From: Eucommia ulmoides
Taxonomy: Eukaryota > Streptophyta > Magnoliopsida > Garryales > Eucommiaceae
NCBI GenBank assembly: GCA_016647705.1
Contig: CM028333.1
Span: 13,041,616 to 13,105,615 of the forward strand
Direction: 5' to 3'
Length of the DNA: 64,000 nt
A model generated the notes under the pieces. That model saw nothing but the letters and a program-made list of their open reading frames with translations, was not told where the DNA came from and did no database searches. Shown here piece by piece: positions 11,570 through 21,691 of this stretch (the stretch's first letter is position 1; each line of letters begins with the position of its first letter). Both the position numbers and the translations under genes were made by a program.

Positions 11570-12083
11570 AAAGAAATTGTATATTTCTAAGGAAAATAAA
11601 ATTAAGCAAAGTATTTACTTAAAAAATAAAATTTAAGTGGAACTTGTGTAAAATAATAATTTTGGAATGATAATTATTTTTATACTTTTGACACAGGTCC
11701 AATTTTAAGGCTCTTAAAGATGTCGTCCTTAAAAATATGTTGTTTTTTTTAAATTTTATGAGCAAGCCCTAGAAAGAAAACCCATAATAAAAGTGCCTTC
11801 TCAGAAGTCGGACTTGGTGGCAAAATCGTTGGTGTCTTTTCGTTGTCGACGGTTGCCGAGTTCTGAAACCGATTGGCTGATGTATCAAACCTAGATCGAG
11901 TTCTCATTAATCTCTTGTTTCTTGGTTTGGGGTTGTCATCCTCTATGCTTTAGACAGAGAGAGAGATGAAAAATCTTGAGAGAGCGACGAGAGAGAGCAC
12001 TCCCGAAATCTAGAGAGATAATCATTGAAGATGATGAGTTTTTTCGGAAAGCTAGAGATAGATTTTTCCGGCAATATAGAGCG
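11570..12083. other. spacer between MULE and hAT candidate
   Basis: No gene recognised. The segment 11940-12060 is purine-rich (GAGAGAG motifs) and could be a decayed 5' leader of something, but no coding text follows. Confidence 0.4.
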
Positions 12084-12091
12084 GGTTGTTG

Positions 12092-12346
12092 GGGATGCCA
12101 CAAAAAACTGAACTGATGGGTAACCTAGAGGAACCGAACCAAATGGTCCGATTTTAAAACCGACTAAATGATTTTGTCGCGGTTTTGGTTTTGAAATTAG
12201 AAACCGAAGTGATTTTGGTTTTGGTTTTGGTTTTGGTTTTGGGAAAGAAACCATGAAATCGAACTGCGAAACCGTAAAACCGATATTTTAAAAATATTTT
12301 TATTACATATATACCCTTATTTTTTATATATATTTATATTTTAACC

Positions 12347-12405
<59 letters not shown>

Positions 12406-13397
12406 TTTTACCCACTCTTATATATATGTGGGTAAAGGGTGTTAGAGTTTCATCATATTCATTTCACAAATCATCGCAGCCGTTCGATTATTTTCTCTCA
12501 GAGTCTCGTTCCTCCCTCAGTCTCTCTCTTCTAAGTCTTCTATTTCTCTAATCAGCGTCACAGGCTCGTAACCAGCCAACTACTAGATCTGGACCTCAGC
12601 CGCCACTAGCCCGCCACCGTCATTGGCGAATTAGCGTTAGAACCACACCGACCAGATTTGGACCTCAGCCACCAAATCTTTACCTCACCACCATTCAGCT
12701 CATTGTTTGCATGGAAGTGGATAACAGGTTAGTTGTTACTTCCTGTCTGTGGATCTTATAAGCACTCGTTATGCTGAGTTTTAGTTGATGCCTAGATGGT
12801 AGTCTGTTGAAACTTTTCTTTTGTTACTTGTTAAAAATAGATCCGTTTTGGCCCGATACATTTTCTTGCCGATAGTTATATAGCTGGACTGAACATTTTG
12901 TTGAATCCTCATTTGGGTGTTCATGAATCTACCTCTGCCCTCTTTTCTCTTTTTTCTTCTTTTGCTCTCTTTTGCAATTTTCATTGTTGTGTTCGTTACT
13001 TTCTGTTTAATTAGTTTGTTTCTTAAGCATCTTTGAGAGATGACACGTTCAGCAGAGCATGACCTCCCTCATCAAGTAAGCACTCGTGGTTCTGGAAATT
13101 TAAACACTGGTTTATGTTATTTTGGAATAGATTTAGAATATTTGAGTTTTGGTTTTGATTTTGATTTGGTTTAGATTTTGAGTTTGTTTTTTATTTGGTA
13201 TAGGTTACGATGTCTTCTAAAGCATTTGCGATTTTAGTTTTGGTTTTGATTTTGATTTTTATAAAATTGAAAAATCTTAAATGATTTCGCGATTCGCGGT
13301 TTTGGTTTTGGTTTTCTGTAAATTTCAATGGTTTGGTTTTAAAATCATTTAAAAAAATCGGCGATTTTCGTTGCGCCGAACCAATGGCATCCGTACA
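12092..13397. mobile_element. internally deleted hAT element (candidate)
   Basis: Flanked by the perfect 8-bp direct repeat GGTTGTTG (12084-12091 and 13398-13405), the size expected for hAT. The ends are imperfect inverses around GGATGCCA, and both subtermini are rich in CCGAACC and GGTTTT-type motifs, typical of hAT subterminal repeats. A TA/CA microsatellite lies at about 12350-12405. A CT-rich leader-like stretch (12480-12560) is followed by a short reading from ATG 13039 (MTRSAEHDLPHQ) that stops at a GTAAG donor-like site. That could be the first exon of a lost transposase, but this is only inference. Confidence 0.55.
12350..12405. repeat. compound TA/CA microsatellite
   Basis: An uninterrupted run of TA repeats passes into CA repeats inside the hAT candidate. 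Confidence 0.95.
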
Positions 13398-13405
13398 GGT
13401 TGTTG

Positions 13406-14396
13406 TTCCTACGAGTTGGGGGTGAGGAAGAGGTAGGATTATTATTTTTTTTAAGTTTGTTAATGAAAGGTGAAATTATTATTATTTTTTAATTTGTTAA
13501 AAATAATGGGTTAAAAATATAGGAGTAAAATCTATATTTTTTTAAAAAATAGGGGCATTTGTGAAATTTAAAAAAAAAAATTAAAAATTAAAAAAAATAC
13601 ATTTTTTAAATAAGAGAAAGGTATTTATGTCTTTATATTAAAAATAAGGGAAAATTATTGTTTACTCCAAAAAAAAAAAACTTATTGTTCATCGTTTACA
13701 CCCATCCGCCTTTTCTTGCACCGAAAACTTCCATTGTTAGCCTTTTCTTGCACCAAAAAACTTTCATCGTGGCCTTTTCTTGCACCGAAAACTCTTGTTT
13801 CCAAAAACGGCGAGAGACGAGATTACCTAAATGCCCTCCCTCAGACGTCTTCGATCGATTTGCAGACGTCTTCCTTGCCGCCGTCGCCAATGCCTTCGCA
13901 ACGACGCACTCCCACCGTCGCCGACGCCTTCCCCACCGTTGCTCCGGTTTCTCCACCCTCATTGCCGTCCAGATCTAACTCGTTCACCAAATCTGAGAGA
14001 GAGAAAGAGAGAGAGAAAAAATAGTGAAGTGCCAAATCTGAGCGAGAATGGCGTCAGAGTCGGCGCAAGAGTCGAACAATTGTTAGAGGAAATTGATAGG
14101 GCTTGTATCCTTGGTTAGGATTTGGAGCTCGAGTAATTGTTGATTGGTTATTAGCTCGAAAACTCTCAATTTGTCGAATGTATATGATGATGGGATTGAA
14201 TTATGTGGGTAATCTAATACAAATTTCTGGGATGATGAACATGTAGATTAGAGAGAGAATTGATGAAAGGAAGAAGACAGAAATGCGTGACAGCTAGAGA
14301 TATTTTCTCATCTTAATTTTGATTATTTACACTTTGCACCCTACAATTTGCAGTTTATTTGTGACAAAATCAATGGTGTTTTGATTGTTTGTGTTT
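13406..14396. other. spacer with a C-rich coding-like patch
   Basis: Contains A/T runs (13440-13680) and a patch at about 13700-14020 with three near-copies of CCTTTTCTTGCACC followed by CCGTCGCC-type text. Several frames stay open there only because of composition. No known protein is recognised. Confidence 0.4.
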
Positions 14397-14792
14397 AAAA
14401 CAAGATAACAGTTGATATTACATTCAATATCTACAGATGTTGAATATAACATCATATGATTTTTAACTGTGGATACATAAAACAAGAGAACAGTTGATGT
14501 TACATTCAACATCTACAGCTGTTGAATGTAACATCCACGCATAATACGATCCATAAAAATATGAGAACAATTGATGTTACATTTAACATCCATAAGTGTT
14601 GAATGTAACATCATATGGTTTTTACTCTGCATGCATAAAACAAGAGAACAATTGATGTTACATTCAATATGTACAGGTGTTGAATATAATATCATGTGGA
14701 TTTTACTCTACACACATAAAACAAGAGAATAATTGATATTACATTCAACATCCATAGGTGTTGAATATAACATCCATGCATAATACGATCCA
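14397..14792. repeat. tandem repeat with a palindrome in every unit
   Basis: Five units of about 75-82 bp start near 14397, 14479, 14554, 14636 and 14717. Each begins around AAACAAGAGAACA and contains GATGTTACATTCAACATC facing TGTTGAATGTAACATC, so each can form a hairpin. Two unit types alternate by their tails: one ends ATCATATGG...TTTTACT, the other CATAATACGATCCAT, in the order A B A A B. The core TGTTGAATGTAACA recurs in a second array at 33.9-37.0 kb. Confidence 0.85.
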
Positions 14793-15644
14793 TACGTTCA
14801 AAAAATATGATTAGCATAAGGTAAAAAAGAAAAAAAAATATTTTACTAATTAATACAATGTAAAAATATTAATTTTATAATATCAAGAATTACGAAAGAC
14901 ATTCATGAGTTTTGATATTAGCGTTGAAAGTTACATATGAGTGTATTTTGGTCAGAAAAAGACAAAAGGAGTTAATGGTACAAAAAAGGTAAATAAGCTT
15001 GATCGGTAATTTCTTTCGCATTTTGGGAGTTGGTGGTGTATGCCCATAATAATAATAATAATAAATTCAATACATCTATGTATTGATATATTCCTTGAGG
15101 AATGGTATGAACTTGCAACTTCTTTGGGAAGAACTTGTAACGAGAGATGTATCATTGTAGTCTATCCTAAAAAAAATTAGTCAAAAAAAGTGATTCGTAT
15201 TTTTGAAATGATAAGATTGGTGGTTTTGTGCAAGATCACACGGTGGTAAATAGCATAAATCTTACTATAGACCTTGTCTGATTGGATGAAGCAATCATGC
15301 CCCCACAACAACTTCGTCTGCGATTTCATTGTTTTTGTAGTGAGAGAGTGAGGATGAAAATGCGACTTTCTATTTTAGAGAGAGAGAAGAGAAGGACGAC
15401 TAGGGATTGACGAAGCACATTTTCATGGAGATATACTGCGTAATTTAGTTGCTTATATTAATTAATCTTCACTGGTGCTGCTTCTTCAACTTGTGTAGTG
15501 GTAGCAGCTTAAGTCACTCTTTCTCTCTCTCTCTCATGTATCAATCCCTTCTCTCTCCTCTTCTTCCGATGTATATACAAATGTGATTTTATTTACATGC
15601 TTTTTTTTTTTTTTTTTTTAATCTCTTCTTTTGTTTCTTATATT
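14793..15644. other. spacer
   Basis: No gene seen. About 15060-15165 contains CTTGCAACTTCTTTGGGAAG and AACTTGTAACG, which recur near 31830-31940, so a dispersed repeat is likely. CT-rich and T-rich runs lie at 15515-15620. Confidence 0.4.
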
Positions 15645-15780
15645 CGGTTCAGTTTGTGAAAATAGCCTCTTGCAAAAAAAACAAGTAAAGCTGCGTACAA
15701 TAGACCTAAGTGGTCCGACTCTTTTCCGAACCTTATGCATAGCGGGAGCTTTGTAGCACCGGACTGTCTTTGTATTTGTT
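15645..15780 (+). mobile_element. tRNA-derived SINE, 5'-truncated copy
   Basis: Starts at a B-box-like GGTTCAG and continues through AGCCTCTTGCAAAAA, GCTGCGTACAATAGACC and GCATAGCGGGAGCTTTGTAG. This is the body of a dicot SINE family also present, complete and inverted, at 21294-21477. The tRNA-like head upstream of the B box is missing or too decayed. Confidence 0.7.
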
Positions 15781-16110
15781 ATGGTTTGATCATAGTAAAT
15801 GAAGATTATTTTCGTACAGTGCGATTAGTAGAGATTCTACATGTGTTTTATGTTAGTAAGAAAGTGAAAAGGTAAATAAGAAATTTAAAATGTTGTTTTC
15901 AGTTCTAAAAATGCATGTTCCCATGCACGGTTTCTTTAATTTGGCTGAGGATCAGTGTGATGATCATCTCTTTTCTTTCGGAGAATTTTCAAATTCGAGA
16001 TGGATAAGAATATATATATATATATATATAAAAGTTGGTGTTATGGCCATTCAATTAATAGATTTCATCTGGTTTGTTTGACTTGAAGTAATTTTGTTTG
16101 TGAAGAATTA

Positions 16111-16588
16111 TGGCCCGTTCGGTTGTCTAAATTATTCTTTTTAATGAATTATCTTACTTTTGATAAATTGATTTATATACTTCTCCATTTCAGTATTGTA
16201 AATTATTCTTTTTAATGAATTATCTTACTTTTGATGAATTGATTTATATACTTCTCCATTTCAGTATTGTAAAAGGCGGTGGCGTTGAACGGAGCGTTTA
16301 GACCTGTTCAGGGCAAAGCCCTAGGAAATAAGGCATAAATCCCACGATATATGAATTTTAATATTTTAAAAATATTATATATAATTAAAAAAATATTGAA
16401 AAATAATTAAAAAAGATAATATGAAAATCAATATAGATAAAATCAGAAATAGAATAAAAAGGGCACTTAAAGCTAATTTATTTAAATGTTTTTAATTCTT
16501 ACGGCCAAATACTAAACCATAATAATTCATGAGTTGACTAATTGAAAAATAGTAAAATTTGTGAATGGAAGGACAACCAAACAGGAAG
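16111..16588. mobile_element. MITE candidate upstream of RDR1
   Basis: The left end GGCCCGTTCGGTTGTC and right end GACAACCAAACAGGAAG are imperfect inverses and fit the G(N)5GTT style of Harbinger/Tourist ends. No exact target duplication was confirmed. It contains the 71-bp duplication at 16129-16270 and ends about 160 bp before the RDR1 start codon. Confidence 0.4.
16129..16270. repeat. 71-bp direct tandem duplication
   Basis: Two copies (16129-16199 and 16200-16270) beginning AAATTATTCTTTTTAATG differ by one base (GATAAATTG versus GATGAATTG). Confidence 0.92.
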
Positions 16589-16745
16589 TAATTTTAGAAA
16601 AGACCGATGAGGCTTTTTAATCAACCGTTAAAGAAACTAATGTGTTGGTGTTGGTGTTGGTTTTTTGCATGTATATTTTCAAGTGTTCATATTGTTGAAA
16701 CTGCTAACCATTCATCACAACTACAGTTTATATTACTCGGATTCG

Positions 16746-17240
16746 ATGGGTAAGACGATTCAGATATATGGATTCCCTCATCTATTGCCGACAGAAACAG
16801 TTGAGGAATTTTTAGAGCCATATATTGGCAAAGGTACCGCCAATGCTTTGGAGGTCAAGGTTGGTGCACGAGGGGTGAGAGCAGTAGCCAAAATCCAATT
16901 TACGAGCAGCGAAAGTGCTGATTATATCATCGCCTTGGCGGAGAATAAATGGCTATATTATGGCTCTTCATATTTAAAAGCTTGGGCAATCCACGAGGCA
17001 TATATGCATGCTATGGAAGGTGTGACCCTGAATTTTGGATGTCAAATCTCAAAAGAGAAGTTCTTGGTGCTCTGGGAAAACTCGTGTGTTAATGTCAAGT
17101 TCGGGTTTGGAATGAGAAAGATTTATTTCTTCCTATCGCAAATTTTTCACCAATACAAGCTTGAGCTTTTGTACGATAACATCTGGCAGGTTGAGCTGCA
17201 CTGCCCACGGGGTAGAACTTCAAAATTTCTCCTTACTCAG
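16746..17240 (+). CDS. RDR1: RDR1 coding exon 1
   Basis: 165 whole codons with an RRM-like N-terminal fold and the conserved phrases FGCQISKEKF and GMRKIYFF, ending at the donor CAG|GTTTGT. An upstream in-frame Met at 16665 is possible but lacks family support. A 5'-UTR intron acceptor (CTACAG near 16726) is plausible. Confidence 0.9.
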
Positions 17241-17347
17241 GTTTGTTTGATTCAATTATTATCCTAGTACTGATCCTACGTACATTGTTGTCTTACTTTC
17301 TTATATATTTCTTTTAACATGTGGTTCCTTCTCTTCTCTCAATGTAG

Positions 17348-19177
17348 TTAGTCGGTGCTCCTCGAATCTTTGAGAAAAATGAAGACTCTGCTAGCCATGA
17401 AGATCAATGGGTCAGGACAACTGATTTCACTCCATCCTTCTCCATTGGCCAATCTTCAGCTCTTCATTTGAAACTTCCATATGACACTCAGCTTCCAAAC
17501 TTCTGTGCAAACTTCTTTTACTACACAGAAAGCGAAAGCCAATTCATCCTGGAGAGTGGTTCCACGTTTTCCCGAAATTTGAATCTTGTCCCAATTGTTG
17601 GCCCTCCCCCAGGACTTGATTTGCCTTACAAAATATTGTTCAAGGTTTGTGCGTTGATTCAGCACGGGTGTGTTCCAGGGCCAGCACTTGATGACAAATT
17701 TTTCTGGTTGGTTGATCCCCAGAGGGTAAACCTTTTCATGCATTGAACATGCCCTGGAAAGGCTGTCTCATAGAAAGGATTGGTGCTACCAACTAGTAAG
17801 GTGGCTGACTGAGCAATACACAAAATATGGAGCGGCCAGGAATCTTCCTAACTCACCTGCCATTACTTTAGATGCTGGATTGGTTTACGTTCACAGGGTT
17901 CAAGTCACCCCATCCAAAGTGTACTTTTGTGGTCCGGAGGTCAATGTGTCCAATCGTGTACTACGTAACTATCCTGAAGATATTGACAATTTTCTTCGCG
18001 TTTCTTTTGTTGACGAGGAGCTGGATAAAATGTATTCCGCGAATTTGTGCCCACGCGCAGCCAACAGAAATGAAGAAAGAAGAACGAGCATTTATAAGAG
18101 GATAATTTGGTATGTCATTAGTAATAAAAGGTTCGAATTTCTTGCATTTTCCCCGAGTCAATTGAAGGAAAATTCTGTGTGGATGTTTGCTTCCAGACTT
18201 GGGCTCACCTCTGGCGATATAAGAAAGTGGATGGGTGATTTCCGTCCAATAAGAAACGTGGCAAAATACGCTGCCAGACTGGGTCAATCTTTCAGCTCGT
18301 CCACGGAAACGTTGAATGTTGCGAGGCACGAAATCGAAATTATTCCTGACGTAGAGGCCATCAGAGGTAAAACCAAATATGTTTTTTCGGATGGAATTGG
18401 GAAAATATCCAAGGATTTTGCAGACAGTATTGCTATGAAATGTGGCCTCAGAAGTTTTACTTCGTCTGCTTTTCAAATTCGTTATGGTGGGTACAAAGGT
18501 GTGGTCGCGATTGATCCCTACTCGTCGGCTAAGTTGTCGCTTAGGAAGAGCATGTCGAAGCATGACTCAAACAACACGAAATTAGACGTTCTAGCATGGG
18601 CAAAATATCAACCTTGTTATCTAAATCGTCAGTTCATCACTCTTTTGTCTACTCTCGGGATTAAAGATCACGTCTTTGAGAAAAAACAGATGGAAGAATT
18701 GAATAGTATCTTGACAGATCCTTTGAGGGCACGGGAGGCATTAGAGTTGATGTCTCCAGGCGAAAACGCCAACATTCTCAAGGAAATGTTGTTATGTGGT
18801 TACAAGCCTAATGCTGAACCGTTTCTCTCAATGATGCTGCAGACGTTTCGGGCACCAAAATTGATTGAATTGCGGACTAAAGCAAGGATATTCGTCCCAA
18901 GTGGAAGAGCAATGATAGGTTGTTTGGATGAAACCAGGACCTTGGAATATGGGCAGGTATTTGTGCAATTCTCTGGTACTGGACGTCGAGCATTTTATGA
19001 TGACAGCATTCTGTTCAATGATCGTGGCTCAGGCCAGCCTGAAATTGTCGAGGGCATAGTAGTTGTTGCGAAAAACCCGCGCCTGCATCCCGGTGATGTT
19101 CGTGTTTTGAGGGCTGTTAATGTGCCGACTTTGCACCATATGGTGGATTGTGTTGTTTTTCCACAGAAAGGAATGAG
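17348..19177 (+). CDS. RDR1: RDR1 coding exon 2 (large exon, one +1 shift)
   Basis: Runs from LVGAPRIFEKNED to VDCVVFPQKGM. The frame changes between VDPQRVN (about 17730) and IEHALERLSHRKDWCY (from about 17743) by one extra base. Downstream the frame is clean for more than 430 codons. Near 18085-18125 it is several residues shorter than remembered relatives (YKRIIWYVISNKRFEFLAFS), an in-frame difference. Confidence 0.88.
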
Positions 19178-19327
19178 GTAATTAATTTAAATGAATTTAT
19201 TCCACGATTTTGTATTAAAGTTGTTAAATCCCACGTCGTTTGTGTTTTCTAATCCTAAGCTATATATAAAGTTTAAGACAATCCTTAAAGCGTTTTTTGA
19301 GAGTGAGTCTTTTAATTTCATTGACAG

Positions 19328-19475
19328 ACCACATCCCAATGAATGTTTGGGAAGTGATTTGGATGGAGACAACTTCGTCTGCTGGGACCCTGATCTTATT
19401 CCAAGGATGCAAATTTCTGGTATGGATTATGATCCTACGCCAACTAAGCGGTTGGATCGTGATGTTACAATTGAG
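19328..19475 (+). CDS. RDR1: RDR1 coding exon 3 with the catalytic loop
   Basis: Completes Arg across the splice (AG|A), then PHPNECLGSDLDGD and NFVCWDPDLIP. The three Asp residues of DLDGD, which bind the catalytic metal, are all present. Ends VTIE|GTATTC and continues as EVEEYFANY in the next exon. Confidence 0.9.
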
Positions 19476-19566
19476 GTATTCCAATATCTAATTTCAATTA
19501 TGTTCTAACAAATTGTCTGGTTTATCTCACATCGAATGTGAAAGAAGATAATGGTCAAATTATAAG

Positions 19567-19803
19567 TGTGAAGAAAAATTTTACCTCATGAACTAGTTTT
19601 TGGCGTTGAAAGAGACTTAAAATCACCCTACATTGATATCAGACAACTCTAACCCAACAACCACAAAGGGAGAGACTAATTGATGATTCGCCGGCCAAAG
19701 GCCTGATGTGTGAGGGTTAGACTGCTTTGATACCAGTATAAGGTGATTTTGGGACCTCTTTCAACTCCAAAATTAGCTCATGAGGTAAGGTTTTCCTTCA
19801 CAT
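19567..19803. repeat. foldback repeat in RDR1 intron 3
   Basis: Two arms of about 66 bp (19567-19632 and 19738-19803) are imperfect inverses: TTACCTCATGAACTAGTTTT faces AAAATTAGCTCATGAGGTAA, and AAAATCACC faces GGTGATTTT. The loop contains GATATCAG and TTTGATACCAG, LTR/primer-site-like phrases, so it may derive from a TRIM. Confidence 0.75.
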
Positions 19804-20406
19804 TTAGCTCGGTTACTTTTAAGTAAAGGATTTGATAAATTCATGGCATTTGTAATTAATTGATGGGCGGTTGGTGGTGGGCGGTGGCAATTGGTGGTGG
19901 TAATGGCGGTGAGATGGGGGGTAGGATGGGATATAAATATAACTATTTAAAAAAATTAAGGGTAAAATATATAATTCTAAAAATAAAGGGGTACAGAGTG
20001 TAATTAATCTATATAGACTGAATAGTAGGAATTGAATTTGAATGCGAAATTACCAAAATACCCTTTAACCATTACCATTGATCTTAATAGAATAGTAATT
20101 GGAGCAAAATTGAAACAAAATTGAAATGTCAAAGCTTAATGTGTCTATTTTTAAATACAAAATCCAATTAAACACAGACTGTATTTGTAAGGAATCAAAA
20201 GTGTCATTTTGCCAACATATATCTATAACTTACCAATACAATTTTAATAATATAACTTTAATTATACATTATTATTTTAATAATATAATTTTTATATACA
20301 ATTTTAATATATAATATATAAGGAAAAGAGAAAATTTTGAAATTTATATAATTATAAAATAAAAAATAGGATTGAAGTGAAATAAATGGTGAATTGAAAA
20401 ACTAAC

Positions 20407-21202
20407 TGTTGGTGCATAAAACTGGTACACACCTCGAGTATGGTCCAGTCGGATGACAGGTGGGTCCTCTTGCTGAGGTGGAGTCGTCGATTGAAAAATC
20501 CTAGAGCGAGCTATGCTGGGTCCTGGGAGTACTGACCTGCTGTGTCCAGAGTCTTGCTCCTCAGGGAGTGTACCTGCAGAAGGCTCAGACCGGGGTTTAT
20601 CCCGGTGAAGCCCCTTCGGCGTGGTAATCAATCTCAGGGAGAAAAAGTACAGAATATAGTAAGGAAACAAATGAACTCGCACGTAATGTAAGTCATTCAA
20701 ACGTACCTCGGGCTTACATAGCCCCCGATATATATAGGCGTTGGAGATGATTAGTCGGGTCTAAACACGATTAATTAGTCGAAACCTGGTGTTTAGTTGA
20801 TAATCCAGGGCGTTTAGGAGATAATCGTTGGGCTTGGGCTTTTGGGCCCATTTGGCGAAGCCCGTGGGCCTTTGTTAGGCTTGCGGTAGTGAGCAGGTGG
20901 AAGAGAGCGGAAATCCGTGGAGTCCTGGAGAAGAAACAGGGTGAAAAGGGGAGTCGGTCGAGGTGAACGGCTGAGTCCCTAAAACTGATCGCCGAGGGTA
21001 CGGTGCAGAGCTCAGAGCGATACGTCCCTGCGGGGCTCCTCGCTCCTCTCTGGGTGCAAATGAGATTCCAGGGAGGAGCCGTAGTCGATGTATGCTCCAG
21101 CGTGGCGTTGTGGATTCTGGGATTCGTCCCTGTCATTGCGAATGTTGACACGTGGCTGGGTCTCAAGTGCCGACTCAGAAGTGTCCAAAAATACCCTCAT
21201 CA
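20407..21202 (-). mobile_element. solo LTR in RDR1 intron 3
   Basis: On the minus strand it begins TGATGAGGGTATTTTTGG and ends GCACCAACA, a TG...CA LTR of 796 bp. The flanking 5-mers are CTAAC (20402-20406) and GTAAC (21203-21207), a target duplication with one mismatch. A minus-strand TATATATA lies near 20730. No internal region is present. The retroelement lineage cannot be set from the LTR alone. Confidence 0.75.
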
Positions 21203-21293
21203 GTAACAAATTTTCTCTTGGAAAGATTTAGAAATAACATGTGTTTTGATAAGATTTCCAAATCCTCTTATTCTCTTATTTTACAAATAAATA

Positions 21294-21477
21294 AAAGGGC
21301 AGTTCAATGCTACAAAACTTTCATTATGCGCAGGATCCGGAGAAAGGTTGGACCACTTAGGTCTATTGTACGCTACCTTATCTTACTTTTTTTTGCAATA
21401 AGCTGTTTTTATGACTCGAACCTTGACCTCCAAGTCACATAACGAGAACTTCTACTGTTGTGCCAAGATTCTTCTTT
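21294..21477 (-). mobile_element. full-length tRNA-derived SINE
   Basis: On the minus strand it has an A-box-like TGGCACAACAGTAG and a B box GGTTCGAGTCA, then the family body GCGTACAATAGACCTAAGTG. It is flanked by the 17-bp direct repeat TTATTTTACAAATAAAT (21277-21293) and TTATTTTACAAATGAAT (21478-21494), one mismatch. It lies antisense in RDR1 intron 3. Confidence 0.85.
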
Positions 21478-21691
21478 TTATTTTACAAATGAATGAATTT
21501 TAGAATTCTTTTTTAATCGTAACCAAACCAAAAATTTGTTAAAACAAAAAATTGTGAAATCTTTTGAACAAATGAAATCACTCTCCCAAATTTCTTACCC
21601 AAACACAAAAATTAACCTTTTGTTTTTAAAAAACAGAAAATTATTTTCAAAAACGAAACCAAACGTGCCCTTAACGGTTAAATAAATGCAG

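Larger units (their letters stand above)
19476..21691 (+). other. RDR1 intron 3 (2.2 kb) with three repeat insertions
   Basis: GT donor at 19476 and AG acceptor at 21690-21691. It holds a foldback at 19567-19803, a solo LTR at 20407-21202 and a SINE at 21294-21477; the rest is AT-rich. The other two introns are short (17241-17347 and 19178-19327). Confidence 0.88.

Noticed and set aside
13658-14118. Several overlapping frames of about 90-105 residues
   Set aside because: C-rich GCCGTC-type text opens every frame; no recognisable protein and no conserved start.
17961-18563. 200-residue minus-strand frame within RDR1 exon 2
   Set aside because: Antisense shadow; the plus strand has clear RDR1 motifs throughout.
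20344-21166. Frames of 118-131 residues on the minus strand in RDR1 intron 3
   Set aside because: They lie in a solo LTR defined by TG...CA ends and a target duplication; LTR sequence is not expected to code.
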